Assembly (NCBI GenBank): GCA_023415495.1
Contig: JAEZKK010000013.1
Coordinates: 1-38,893 of the forward strand
Direction of reading: 5' to 3'
Length of the DNA: 38,893 nt
DNA from: Bacteroidota bacterium
GTDB taxonomy: Bacteria > Bacteroidota > Bacteroidia > Bacteroidales > P3
Within the stretch, counting starts at the first letter, position 1. Each line of letters starts with the position of its first letter. This document shows positions 7,846 to 16,217 of this stretch, in pieces. Position numbers and translations under genes: made by a program. The notes below the pieces were generated by a model, which saw only the letters and a list, made by a program, of their open reading frames with translations, was not told the DNA's origin and searched no databases.

Positions 7846-9192
7846 ATGAAGAAAACACTAATTTCAACCATATTCGTTTTATTATCAGGGTTTATAAATT
7901 TATACTCTCAAACTACAACTAATGATACTGTAATTAATGATAGTGTTATTATAGAATTAAATAATAAACTCCAAGAATGCAGGCTATCGATTAATGAATT
8001 GGAAAATGACAAACAATTATTAATCCAAGAAAAAGATAGTATTGATAATCTATTTCAAAACATTACAAATCAAAATGACAGCATTTTAAATACGAATATC
8101 AAGCTAATAAATATCAATAACGAGATTATAAATTTAAATGATAGCTTATATGCTAAGAATTTAAACCTTCAAGAAAATTTAAAATCAATAAACCAAAGGT
8201 ATTATAATGATTCAATCCTATGGGAAGAGAAAAGAGAAAAAATTGAAAAGGAAAATTTTACTCTAAGGCAAATTAATGATACACTTGCACAACTAAATAA
8301 AGACTATAGATTACAGTTAAAAGAGAAAAACAATCTCTTAGAAGAGAAGATAAAGATATTTCAACAAAAAGAGATATTATTTGCTGAAAAAGAACAATTA
8401 TATAAGGATGCTATTAATAGTACTACTTTAGATAAAACTAAGGTAGAGGGATTAGTGGATGCAAAAAATGCACAGATAGAAGGCAAAGAAAAAGAGATTA
8501 ATCTTTTACAGAAAAATATTAATGAAAAAGAAGCTTCGATAGAGGCTAAGAACCAAGATTTATCAAAGGTAATTGAGGAAAAACAAAGGTATTACTTGAT
8601 GAGTGATACACTTAGAACAAAATTAGTAGAAGCGGAAAAAGAGATTCTAAGAAGAGAAGAAGAATTAAAATACACAAGGAAAAGAGCAGAAGAAGCAGAG
8701 GCAAAGATAGCCTCTGCAACCAATAGAAGAAAAAAGGTTAGAGTTATTCAAGGGATAGCTATGCGTTATCCTTCTCCAAACTGGGATATATCTCCAAGAG
8801 CAAATGCAAGTGGAGGATATGATAATGTAATATATAATAAAAACTCCTCTGTTGTTGAATTTGACTTTATTACTGGAGCTTCTGTAATGCTTTATGATTT
8901 AACGAAAGAAGGAAGTAAGTTTAATCAGGATATTTCTCTTTATGTAGGTTTTGGAGGAGCAAACCTCTTTAAGAATTTCTATTTAGGACCATCCTATCGT
9001 TTCTTAGATTTCTTTCATATTACTGCTGGAGTAAATGTTGCAGAATACACAATGCTTGCAGAGGATTTTAATAAGGAAGGAGATGCTCTATTACCTGGTT
9101 GGTCAATTCGTACAACCAATCAATGGAAGGTTACCCCTTTCTTATCACTCTCATTAGATTTAGATTTTCTTTCATATATGGGTAAAAAATAA
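7846..9192 (+). CDS. Secreted coiled-coil protein with C-terminal barrel-like domain
   Basis: A 448-residue protein I do not recognise by family. A Sec signal peptide ends near residue 22 (LYSQ). About residues 30-290 are a long Asn/Lys/Glu-rich coiled coil with little other character. The last 150 residues, from VRVIQGIAMRYPSPNWDI onward, are rich in alternating aromatic and polar residues (FYLGPSYRFLDFFHITAGVN, LSLSLDLDFLSY), which suggests outer-membrane or beta-sandwich strands. The likely picture is a periplasm-spanning coiled coil tied to an outer-membrane domain; this is inference. It is 5 bp upstream of the amidohydrolase gene, so the two are co-transcribed, and it sits next to palindrome array A. 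Confidence 0.8.
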   Translation: MKKTLISTIFVLLSGFINLYSQTTTNDTVINDSVIIELNNKLQECRLSINELENDKQLLIQEKDSIDNLFQNITNQNDSILNTNIKLININNEIINLNDSLYAKNLNLQENLKSINQRYYNDSILWEEKREKIEKENFTLRQINDTLAQLNKDYRLQLKEKNNLLEEKIKIFQQKEILFAEKEQLYKDAINSTTLDKTKVEGLVDAKNAQIEGKEKEINLLQKNINEKEASIEAKNQDLSKVIEEKQRYYLMSDTLRTKLVEAEKEILRREEELKYTRKRAEEAEAKIASATNRRKKVRVIQGIAMRYPSPNWDISPRANASGGYDNVIYNKNSSVVEFDFITGASVMLYDLTKEGSKFNQDISLYVGFGGANLFKNFYLGPSYRFLDFFHITAGVNVAEYTMLAEDFNKEGDALLPGWSIRTTNQWKVTPFLSLSLDLDFLSYMGKK

Positions 9193-9197
9193 ATGTT

Positions 9198-10439
9198 ATG
9201 AACTCAATTTTAATAAAAAACATATTTCATATTGGTAATATTGTAGATGTCCTTGTAATTGGTAACAGAATCGTAAGGATTGCTGAGAATATTGAGTACG
9301 ATGTGGATAAAATTGTGGATGGAAGAGATAAAGCAATACTCCCGCCCTTTTACAATGCACACACTCATGCCTCGATGACTTTATTAAGAGGTTATGCCGA
9401 TGATTTGCCTTTATTTAAATGGTTAATGGAATATATCTGGCCATTTGAAGACAAACTAAGTGCTGAGAATATATATGATGGGGCAAGACTTGCAATTGTT
9501 GAGATGATTCGCTCAGGTACTGTTTTTTTTGCAGATATGTATTGGCATCATGAGGCAATTATCAAAGCTGCCTATGAGATGGGAATAAGAGCGAATATCG
9601 GGGTTAGCTTTATTGAAAGCAGGGGAAGAAAAGAAGTTGAGGATAATTTTAATTTTATAAGGAATTTCAAATCTCCAAGCGATTTAATATCTATTAGTGT
9701 TGCACCCCATGCAATCTATACAGTTGGCAAAGACCTTTTGCAGGAATGTGGAAAGATTGCAAGAGAAGAGGATTTGGTCTTTCATATCCACCTTGCAGAA
9801 ACAATTAAGGAGGTTGAAGATTGTAAACTACAGAATAATGGTCTTACACCAGTTGAGTATCTAAATTCTATTGGAGTTTTATCTCAAAAGGTTAATGCTG
9901 CACACTGTATCCACCTTAAAGAATTAGATGCAGAAATATTATCCGCCAATAATACAACCCTTGTTCATAATCCTTGTTCCAATATGAAACTTGCTTCAGG
10001 ACATTTCAATGTTCCTTTGATTGAGAAATACGGATGTAATATTGCACTTGGCACAGATGGAACAAGTTCAAATAATAACCTCTCCATGCAGGAGGAAATG
10101 AAGTTTGCAGCCCTATTAGCAAAGAGTGCTCATAAGGATACAACAATCTTACCTGCCAAACAAATATTTAAATGGGCAACAGAAAACGGAGCTAAAGCTT
10201 TTGGAATAGATGCCGGAGTTATTGAAGAGGGCAAATTAGCAGACTTCTTAATTGTAGATTTAAACAACGAAAGACTTGTTCCTAATTATAAGCTTACCTC
10301 TAATTGGGTATATTCAGCAGATAGCCGTTGTATTAATTCGGTGATATGTAATGGGAAGTTTTTAATGGAAGATGGAGTAATTGAGAATGAAAAAGAGATA
10401 ATTGAAAAAGGGAAGAAAAAACTGAGAAAAATCTCTTAA
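9198..10439 (+). CDS. Amidohydrolase, SAH/MTA deaminase (TRZ/ATZ) type
   Basis: A 413-residue metal-dependent hydrolase of the amidohydrolase superfamily. Metal ligands appear in order: HTHAS near residue 54, the HIHLAE histidine near 197, AHCIHL near 234, and LGTDGTSSNNNLSM near 282 with the metal aspartate. This arrangement fits the chlorohydrolase/MtaD group that deaminates S-adenosylhomocysteine, methylthioadenosine or related purines. A guanine or cytosine deaminase-like role is a less likely alternative. It follows the coiled-coil gene by 5 bp. Its stop codon forms part of the -7 box of kbl, so this unit ends where the next begins. Confidence 0.85.
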   Translation: MNSILIKNIFHIGNIVDVLVIGNRIVRIAENIEYDVDKIVDGRDKAILPPFYNAHTHASMTLLRGYADDLPLFKWLMEYIWPFEDKLSAENIYDGARLAIVEMIRSGTVFFADMYWHHEAIIKAAYEMGIRANIGVSFIESRGRKEVEDNFNFIRNFKSPSDLISISVAPHAIYTVGKDLLQECGKIAREEDLVFHIHLAETIKEVEDCKLQNNGLTPVEYLNSIGVLSQKVNAAHCIHLKELDAEILSANNTTLVHNPCSNMKLASGHFNVPLIEKYGCNIALGTDGTSSNNNLSMQEEMKFAALLAKSAHKDTTILPAKQIFKWATENGAKAFGIDAGVIEEGKLADFLIVDLNNERLVPNYKLTSNWVYSADSRCINSVICNGKFLMEDGVIENEKEIIEKGKKKLRKIS

Positions 10440-10444
10440 CTTTG
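10437..10444 (+). promoter_or_regulatory. -7 box of kbl-tdh
   Basis: TAACTTTG matches the Bacteroidota consensus. Its first three bases are the TAA stop of the amidohydrolase gene. The kbl ATG is 44 bp on. Confidence 0.65.
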
Positions 10445-10488
10445 CAAACTGAAAAATAATTAATAATCAATATAAAATAAATAAGTAT

Positions 10489-11691
10489 ATGTACGATAAG
10501 TTTCAGAACTTCCTACAAAACGAAATATCAGGTATTCACGATGCAGGACTTTACAAAAAAGAAAGAATAATCATTACTCCTCAATCTGCTTCTATTAAGA
10601 CAGATTCAACAAAAGGAGAGGTATTAAATTTCTGTGCTAATAATTATCTTGGGCTTTCTGACAGTCAAGTTTTAATTGATGCGGCTAAGAAAGCAATGGA
10701 TGAAAGAGGATTTGGTATGAGTTCTGTTCGTTTTATTTGTGGTACACAAGACTTACATAAAGAATTAGAGAAAAAGGTTTCTGATTTCTTCGGTACTGAA
10801 GATACAATTCTTTATGCTGCTTGTTTCGATGCAAACGGCGGAGTATTCGAACCTCTTCTAACCGAAGAAGATGCTATTATCTCTGATTCTCTTAACCATG
10901 CTTCAATTATCGACGGAGTAAGACTTTGTAAGGCTCAACGTTTCCGTTATGCTAATGCTGATATGAAGGATTTAGAAGCTCAGTTAATAGCTGCTAATGA
11001 AAAGGGTTGTCGTTTTAAATTAATCGTTACTGACGGGGTATTCTCAATGGATGGAAATGTTTGTCCATTAGATAAGATTTACTCACTTGCTTGCAAATAC
11101 GATGCAATGATAATGGTCGATGAGTCTCACTCTGCAGGTGTTGTTGGGCATACTGGTCGTGGAACTACTGAATTATATAACCTTAAAGGAAAGGTAGAAA
11201 TCATTACAGGAACCTTAGGAAAGGCTTTTGGTGGTGCAATTGGTGGTTTTACAACAGGTAAAAAAGAAATTATTGAAATGTTACGCCAACGCTCAAGACC
11301 TTATTTATTCTCCAACTCAATTCCTCCTATGATTGCTGCCTCAGGGATTGCTATGTTTGATTTAATCGATAAAACAAACACATTACAAGATAAATTACAT
11401 TCAAATACTGAGTATTTCGTAAAGAAGATGACCGAGAAGGGATTCGATATCAAGCCTACTCAATCTGCTATATGTGCAGTAATGCTTTACGATGCTAAAC
11501 TATCTCAGGAAATGGCCTCACGACTTCAGGATGAAGGTATTTTCGTTACTGGATTCTATTATCCTGTTGTACCAAAAGGACAGGCAAGAATCCGCGTTCA
11601 AGTATCGGCTGCTCATGAGGTAGAACATTTGGATAAATGTATCGCTGCATTTACCAAAGTGGGTAAAGAATTAGGAGTTATAACGAAATAA
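10489..11691 (+). CDS. kbl: Glycine C-acetyltransferase (2-amino-3-ketobutyrate CoA ligase)
   Basis: A 400-residue PLP enzyme of the alpha-oxoamine synthase family. It splits 2-amino-3-ketobutyrate with CoA into glycine and acetyl-CoA. The PLP lysine is Lys245 in TGTLGKAFGGAIGG, and the VDESHSAGVVG motif supplies the PLP-pyridine aspartate. CANNYLGLSD near residue 45 is also typical. Length equals that of characterised Kbl. It sits 15 bp upstream of an SDR-type threonine dehydrogenase, which makes its substrate, so the two form a threonine degradation pathway. That context favours Kbl over the related BioF or serine palmitoyltransferase. Confidence 0.96.
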   Translation: MYDKFQNFLQNEISGIHDAGLYKKERIIITPQSASIKTDSTKGEVLNFCANNYLGLSDSQVLIDAAKKAMDERGFGMSSVRFICGTQDLHKELEKKVSDFFGTEDTILYAACFDANGGVFEPLLTEEDAIISDSLNHASIIDGVRLCKAQRFRYANADMKDLEAQLIAANEKGCRFKLIVTDGVFSMDGNVCPLDKIYSLACKYDAMIMVDESHSAGVVGHTGRGTTELYNLKGKVEIITGTLGKAFGGAIGGFTTGKKEIIEMLRQRSRPYLFSNSIPPMIAASGIAMFDLIDKTNTLQDKLHSNTEYFVKKMTEKGFDIKPTQSAICAVMLYDAKLSQEMASRLQDEGIFVTGFYYPVVPKGQARIRVQVSAAHEVEHLDKCIAAFTKVGKELGVITK

Positions 11692-11706
11692 AGGTTTAAA
11701 GAATAT

Positions 11707-12660
11707 ATGAAAAAGATTCTTGTATTAGGCTGTGGAGGGCAAATTGGCTCTGAGCTTACTATGCGTTTAAGAAGTATTTATGGAGGGGATAATGTTGTAG
11801 GAACGGATATTCGTATGCCTCTTTCTGACGAGTTAATGCAATCAGGACCAATGGAAGTATGCGATGCATGCAATAAATCACAGATTGAAGAGATAGTTAA
11901 GAAATACAATATAGATACTATCTTCAATTTAGTTGCTATACTTTCTGCTACTGCTGAGGCGAAACCTATGCTTGGTTGGGAAATTGGTATGGGTGCTATA
12001 TTGAACTGTCTTGAGATTGCAAGAGAGTTTAATTGTGCTATATTCACTCCGAGTTCTATTGGTGCTTTCGGGGATAATTCGCCCTTGGACGGGACTCCTC
12101 AGGATACTATCCAAAGACCTAAGACTATTTATGGCATAACTAAGGTTGCGGGAGAATTGCTAAGCGATTATTATTTCCATAAATATGGAGTCGATGCAAG
12201 GAGCGTTAGATACCCAGGATTAATCTCTAACGTAACTCTTCCAGGAGGGGGTACTACCGACTATGCGGTGGAAATCTACTACGCAGCAGTGAAGGGAGAG
12301 AAGTTTATATGCCCACTTCCAAGTGATATGTCTTTAGATATGATGTATATGCCCGACGCATTAGATGCTGCAATACAATTGATGGAAGCCGACCCAAAGA
12401 GGTTAGTACACAGAAATTCCTTTAATATTACTGCTATGCACTTTACTCCAGAGGATATCTATGCCTCGATTAAGAAATACATTCCCGAATTTGAAATGGT
12501 CTATGAAGTAGATCCTGTAAAGGCTAAAATCGCCTCTACTTGGCCTAATTGGATGGATGATTCATGTGCAAGGCAAGAGTGGGACTTTAATCCAAACTTC
12601 GATTTAGACTCTATGACTCAAGATATGATAAAGGTTTTAAGAGAGAAGTTTAGTAAGTAA
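11707..12660 (+). CDS. tdh: L-threonine 3-dehydrogenase, extended-SDR type
   Basis: A 317-residue NAD-dependent enzyme of the epimerase-like extended SDR family. It oxidises L-threonine to 2-amino-3-ketobutyrate. The Rossmann loop is GCGGQIGSEL (residues 8-17). The catalytic Tyr142 and Lys146 are in YGITKVAGE, and the preceding serines are in TPSSIGAFG. This is not the zinc alcohol-dehydrogenase-type Tdh of E. coli but the SDR form known in Flavobacteriia and trypanosomes. Position directly after kbl (15 bp) supports the assignment. A strong terminator follows the stop codon. Confidence 0.92.
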   Translation: MKKILVLGCGGQIGSELTMRLRSIYGGDNVVGTDIRMPLSDELMQSGPMEVCDACNKSQIEEIVKKYNIDTIFNLVAILSATAEAKPMLGWEIGMGAILNCLEIAREFNCAIFTPSSIGAFGDNSPLDGTPQDTIQRPKTIYGITKVAGELLSDYYFHKYGVDARSVRYPGLISNVTLPGGGTTDYAVEIYYAAVKGEKFICPLPSDMSLDMMYMPDALDAAIQLMEADPKRLVHRNSFNITAMHFTPEDIYASIKKYIPEFEMVYEVDPVKAKIASTWPNWMDDSCARQEWDFNPNFDLDSMTQDMIKVLREKFSK

Positions 12661-12685
12661 ATCAAATCTTATTACCTAAAATACT

Positions 12686-12726
12686 AAAACGGCTGATGCA
12701 ATTAACTTGCTCAGCCGTTTTCTTTT
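12686..12726 (+). terminator. Rho-independent terminator after tdh
   Basis: An 11-bp perfect stem (AAAACGGCTGA at 12686-12696, TCAGCCGTTTT at 12711-12721) is followed by a T-rich run. The loop can add a GCA/TGC pair block. It ends the kbl-tdh transcript. Confidence 0.9.
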
Positions 12727-12744
12727 TCAAAAGGTTTACATGCC

Positions 12745-12870
12745 CTATCTTAGATATTCTGCCCTGTAACGGTTGGTTGACTTATACGCATCACAACGTT
12801 TTTGAGCACAACTCTCGAATATAAAAGCAAAAGCAAGTATCCCTAATAATAAAAAAACTCTTCTCTTCAT
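12745..12870 (-). CDS. Small lipoprotein (41 aa)
   Basis: A short gene: MKRRVFLLLGILAFAFIFES then CAQKRCDAYKSTNRYRAEYLR and stop. The N-terminus is a lipoprotein signal with the lipidated Cys at residue 21. The mature part is only about 21 residues, with a second Cys and basic and aromatic residues. A TATATTTG box (minus strand, 12901-12908) lies 30 bp upstream of the ATG. It stands alone between tdh and msrB, in opposite orientation to both. A second very small lipoprotein is encoded at 32545-32751. Function unknown. Confidence 0.72.
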   Translation of the reverse strand: MKRRVFLLLGILAFAFIFESCAQKRCDAYKSTNRYRAEYLR

Positions 12871-12900
12871 AACATATATATTTAATTATCATTTCCACTG

Positions 12901-12908
12901 CAAATATA
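12901..12908 (-). promoter_or_regulatory. -7 box of the 41-aa lipoprotein gene
   Basis: CAAATATA on the plus strand is TATATTTG on the minus strand, leaving a leader of about 25 nt. Confidence 0.6.
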
Positions 12909-13037
12909 CAATTATATTACGAAACACAAGGTATATTTAAGTTTTATATCAAATAAAACTTAAATTAATCCTCTCTCTTTGAACAATATTAATCTTTACT
13001 TGTTGTTATAGATTAAATAGAATAAAACATTATTATT

Positions 13038-13499
13038 ATGGAATTTCATATAAACAAGGATACGATAAAGGATGAGGGAAAAACAAAGATTGTTATTCCT
13101 AAAGAGATGTGGAAAGTCTTAAACCCTGATGAGAAATTTGTTATAATTGATAAGGGAACTGAAAGACCTTTTATAGGAAAGTATTATGATTTTGAAGAAG
13201 AGGGGATATATGTTTGTAAACAATGTGGAGCAGAGCTTTATTCTTCGGAAGATAAGTTTGATGCTATGTGTGGCTGGCCAAGCTTTGACGATGTGATAAA
13301 TAAAGCCTCTGTTGAGAGAGTTTTAGATAAGGACGGAGTAAGGACTGAGATAATTTGTTCTAATTGTAAGGGACATCTTGGTCATGTTTTCTCAGGAGAG
13401 GGGTTTACTCCTAAGAATACTCGCCATTGTGTGAACTCTATTTCTATCGAATTTGTACCAAGAAAAAAGAAAGAAGAAAAGGCCACCTTGGAAAATTAG
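13038..13499 (+). CDS. msrB: Peptide-methionine (R)-S-oxide reductase
   Basis: A 153-residue MsrB-type enzyme that reduces methionine-R-sulfoxide in proteins. Zinc-binding pairs are CKQCGAELY and CSNCKGHLGHVF. The substrate motif CGWPSFDD is present, and the catalytic Cys131 is in RHCVNS with the following strand. About 45 N-terminal residues precede GTERPFIGKYYDF. The frame is complete and cytoplasmic (no signal peptide). It is a single-gene unit that faces glyS; the shared hairpin at 13479-13507 probably terminates both. I see no TAnnTTTG box at the expected place. Confidence 0.92.
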   Translation: MEFHINKDTIKDEGKTKIVIPKEMWKVLNPDEKFVIIDKGTERPFIGKYYDFEEEGIYVCKQCGAELYSSEDKFDAMCGWPSFDDVINKASVERVLDKDGVRTEIICSNCKGHLGHVFSGEGFTPKNTRHCVNSISIEFVPRKKKEEKATLEN

Positions 13500-13516
13500 A
13501 TGGCCTTAATACTTTT
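13479..13516. terminator. Bidirectional terminator between msrB and glyS
   Basis: AAGGCCA (13479-13485) pairs with TGGCCTT (13501-13507) across a 15-nt loop. T-rich sequence follows on the plus strand and also on the minus strand, so it can serve both convergent genes. It overlaps the 3' end of msrB. Confidence 0.65.
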
Positions 13517-15042
13517 TATTGTTTAGGTTTAATTCCTTTTGAGATATAAGCTTCAATTTCGTCAATACTGATTCTTTCTTGAAGCATAGAGTCTCTTTCT
13601 CTAATTGTAACAGTGTTATCCTCCAGACTTTGAGAGTCAATAGTGATACAATAAGGAGTTCCAATAGCATCTTGGCGACGATATCTCTTGCCAATAGCGT
13701 CTTTCTCGTCATATTGAATCATAAATTCGCTCTTCAATTGATTGAATATCTCTCTTGCTTTTTCAGGCATTGAGTCTTTTTTAACCAATGGAAGTATAGC
13801 TGCCTTATAAGGAGAAAGCATTCTTGGTAATCTTAATACAACTCTTTCAGAACCATCCTCAAGCTTTTCTTCTTTAAGAGAGTTAGAAAGGATAGCAAGA
13901 AACATTCTATCTAATCCAATTGAGGTTTCGATTACGTAAGGAACATAGCTTTCGTTTAGCTCAGAATCGAAGTATTGAAGTTTCTTGCCTGAGTGTTCTT
14001 GGTGAGATTTTAAATCGAAATCACCTCTTGCGTGAATTCCTTCCAATTCTTTAAATCCAAAAGGGAATAGGAATTCAATATCTGTAGCAGCTGATGCGTA
14101 GTGTGCAAGTTTTTCATGGTCATGGAATCTATAATTTTCAATATCTATTCCAAGGCTTAGATGCCAGTTTTGTCTTGTTTCCTTCCAATACTTAAACCAT
14201 TCTTGTTCTGTTCCAGGACGGATAAAGAATTGCATTTCCATTTGTTCAAACTCTCTCATACGGAAGATAAACTGTCTTGCAACTATCTCATTTCTGAAAG
14301 CCTTACCAATTTGTGCAATACCAAAAGGAATCTTCATTCTGCCTGTTTTTTGAACATTAAGGTAGTTTACAAAAATACCTTGAGCTGTTTCTGGGCGAAG
14401 GTAAACAGTGTTTCCATCTTCCGAAACTGAACCCATTTGAGTAGAGAACATTAAATTGAACTGTCTTACCTCAGTCCAGTTTCTTGAACCAGATATTGGG
14501 CAAACAATACCTAATTCCTCAATCAAAGCCTTAACTCCAGCCAAATCGTTATCGTTCATAAGTTGAGCAAAGGTCTTAGAAATTGAATCTATCTTTGCTT
14601 GGTTTTCTAAAACTCTTGGGTTAGTAGAAAGAAATTGTGCCTTATCGAAACTTTCTCCAAAGCGTTTTTCTGCCTTTTCTACTTCTTTGTTTATCTTATC
14701 CTCAATCTTAGCAATATGATCCTCAATAAGAACATCTGCTCTATATCTTTTCTTTGAGTCTTTATTATCTATCAAAGGGTCATTGAAAGCATCAACATGG
14801 CCAGAGGCTTTCCAAATCTTAGGATGCATAAATATTGCTGAGTCAATCCCTACGATATTCTCATGCATCTGAGTCATGGATTTCCACCAATAGTTTTTAA
14901 TATTATTCTTTAGTTCAACTCCGTTTTGACCGTAATCATAAACAGCTGCCATGCCATCGTAGATTTCCGATGAAGGGAATATAAAACCATATTCCTTGGA
15001 GTGTGATATAATCTTCTTAAATAAGTCTTCGTTTTGAGCCAT
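13516..15042 (-). CDS. glyS: Glycine--tRNA ligase, single-chain alpha2 type
   Basis: A 508-residue class II aminoacyl-tRNA synthetase. GSRNWTEVRQFNLMF and AQIGKAFRNEIVARQF/MREFEQMEMQFF carry the class II motif 1-2 region, and ETSIGLDRMFLAIL is motif 3. The C-terminal anticodon-binding domain begins near residue 410 (KAAILPLVKKD). This is the archaeal/eukaryal-like dimer form, not the alpha2beta2 GlyQ-GlyS form, and is usual in Bacteroidota. It lies 15 bp after the GDPD gene and is the last gene of the rho operon. Confidence 0.96.
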   Translation of the reverse strand: MAQNEDLFKKIISHSKEYGFIFPSSEIYDGMAAVYDYGQNGVELKNNIKNYWWKSMTQMHENIVGIDSAIFMHPKIWKASGHVDAFNDPLIDNKDSKKRYRADVLIEDHIAKIEDKINKEVEKAEKRFGESFDKAQFLSTNPRVLENQAKIDSISKTFAQLMNDNDLAGVKALIEELGIVCPISGSRNWTEVRQFNLMFSTQMGSVSEDGNTVYLRPETAQGIFVNYLNVQKTGRMKIPFGIAQIGKAFRNEIVARQFIFRMREFEQMEMQFFIRPGTEQEWFKYWKETRQNWHLSLGIDIENYRFHDHEKLAHYASAATDIEFLFPFGFKELEGIHARGDFDLKSHQEHSGKKLQYFDSELNESYVPYVIETSIGLDRMFLAILSNSLKEEKLEDGSERVVLRLPRMLSPYKAAILPLVKKDSMPEKAREIFNQLKSEFMIQYDEKDAIGKRYRRQDAIGTPYCITIDSQSLEDNTVTIRERDSMLQERISIDEIEAYISKGIKPKQ

Positions 15043-15057
15043 TTTATTTTTGTGTTT

Positions 15058-15873
15058 TTATTTTTCTAAATCAATAATAAGGTTTCTAAGTCCGTAATCT
15101 TCTATTGCCTTTTTGTAATTATCCTCGTTTACTCCATAAACAATTATCTTATTCATCATATTCTTTTTCTTATAATAATCCATCTGATTGGAGTTTGCTT
15201 TATGAAGGAAAGAGGAATAGAAGTCGGGCTTAAGTCTATTAGGTATATATTTAATCCATTTATACTTATTGGAATCTATACCTTCAAGAGCAATATTTAT
15301 TTTTGGGTGAATTAGTTTTGTATAGAAGTGGGGTAAGAGCTTTGCGTGGGCAATTATTGCTCTGTCTTCTAAATTGTATTTCTTAATTAGTTTAGAAAGC
15401 TTGTCAATATTCTTTTTGCTTGGATCTTTTATGTCAAGATAATAAAGCAAGTCAGGGAAACGATAGAAAATAGAATCAAGTTCAATCACTGTTTGCTTAC
15501 TAAGGGAATCTCTCCAAAAGATATTTAATTGTTTTAATTCCTTTAGCGACTTTTCGTTGATTTTGCCCTCAATTTTTAGAAGTCTTTCCAATTCTTCATC
15601 ATGAAACAAAACCAAACGATTATCAGAAGTTGAACTTATATCAATTTCTACCGCAACAAACCCTTTTTCCTTAGCTTTAAGAATGGATTTATAAGTGTTT
15701 TCTGGAGCTGAGAATACATAGCCTCTATGTGCAAAAAGAATTATATCGTTATTATTCCTGACAAAATTAGTCTGTGGAGAGTCAAGAGATATAAAAATAA
15801 ATATTGATACTATAAAAATAATACCAATACCTATTAAAATCCTTTTAATTCTTTTTCCAACTTCTAATTTCAT
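15058..15873 (-). CDS. Glycerophosphodiester phosphodiesterase family protein
   Basis: A 271-residue membrane-anchored hydrolase of the GDPD family, TIM-barrel fold. One N-terminal transmembrane segment (about residues 10-28) probably anchors it in the inner membrane with the catalytic domain outside. Catalytic and metal residues are visible: AHRGYVFSAPENTYKS (His, Arg, Glu), VEIDISST (Glu-x-Asp) and LFHDEELERL (His-Asp). The family cleaves glycerophosphodiesters to sn-glycerol-3-phosphate and an alcohol. The rest of the barrel is more divergent than the motif region. It lies 7 bp from the 107-aa gene upstream. Confidence 0.88.
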   Translation of the reverse strand: MKLEVGKRIKRILIGIGIIFIVSIFIFISLDSPQTNFVRNNNDIILFAHRGYVFSAPENTYKSILKAKEKGFVAVEIDISSTSDNRLVLFHDEELERLLKIEGKINEKSLKELKQLNIFWRDSLSKQTVIELDSIFYRFPDLLYYLDIKDPSKKNIDKLSKLIKKYNLEDRAIIAHAKLLPHFYTKLIHPKINIALEGIDSNKYKWIKYIPNRLKPDFYSSFLHKANSNQMDYYKKKNMMNKIIVYGVNEDNYKKAIEDYGLRNLIIDLEK

Positions 15874-15880
15874 ACTCCTT

Positions 15881-16204
15881 TTATAAAGTATTTAGAATAT
15901 CAATAATTTTTTTTGTGACTTCTATAATACTTTTAGCTTTGTTTTGAGTTTTTGAATTGATTTGAGTTAAGAAATATAGTATTATCTCAGCCTCTTCCTT
16001 TGCAATTATTATCTTTTCATCAGCTTCTTTTTTGCTTTCAACCTCCAATATCATTTCAACACTAAGTCTAAGGTCGGTTTCTGAGCTAAGCAATTGCCTC
16101 ACTTCTTTCGAGAAATTTTTATCTAACATTAATGGCTTGCAATAAGCACATATCTCCTTTGAGAGTTCTTCAACCCTCTTTTGCAAATCAATAATCTTAT
16201 TCAT
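15881..16204 (-). CDS. Unknown small helical protein in the rho operon
   Basis: A 107-residue protein that I do not recognise. It is almost entirely predicted helix: MNKIIDLQKRVEELSKEICA, then a segment around DKNFSKEVRQLLSSETDLRL, then two long amphipathic helices rich in Glu, Lys and Ile to the end. A four-helix-bundle protein is plausible. Cys19 and Cys22 form CAYC, which might bind metal or be redox active. It lies 13 bp after rho and 7 bp before the GDPD gene, so co-transcription is close to certain. No signal peptide. Confidence 0.75.
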   Translation of the reverse strand: MNKIIDLQKRVEELSKEICAYCKPLMLDKNFSKEVRQLLSSETDLRLSVEMILEVESKKEADEKIIIAKEEAEIILYFLTQINSKTQNKAKSIIEVTKKIIDILNTL

Positions 16205-16217
16205 ATACTTTTACTAT

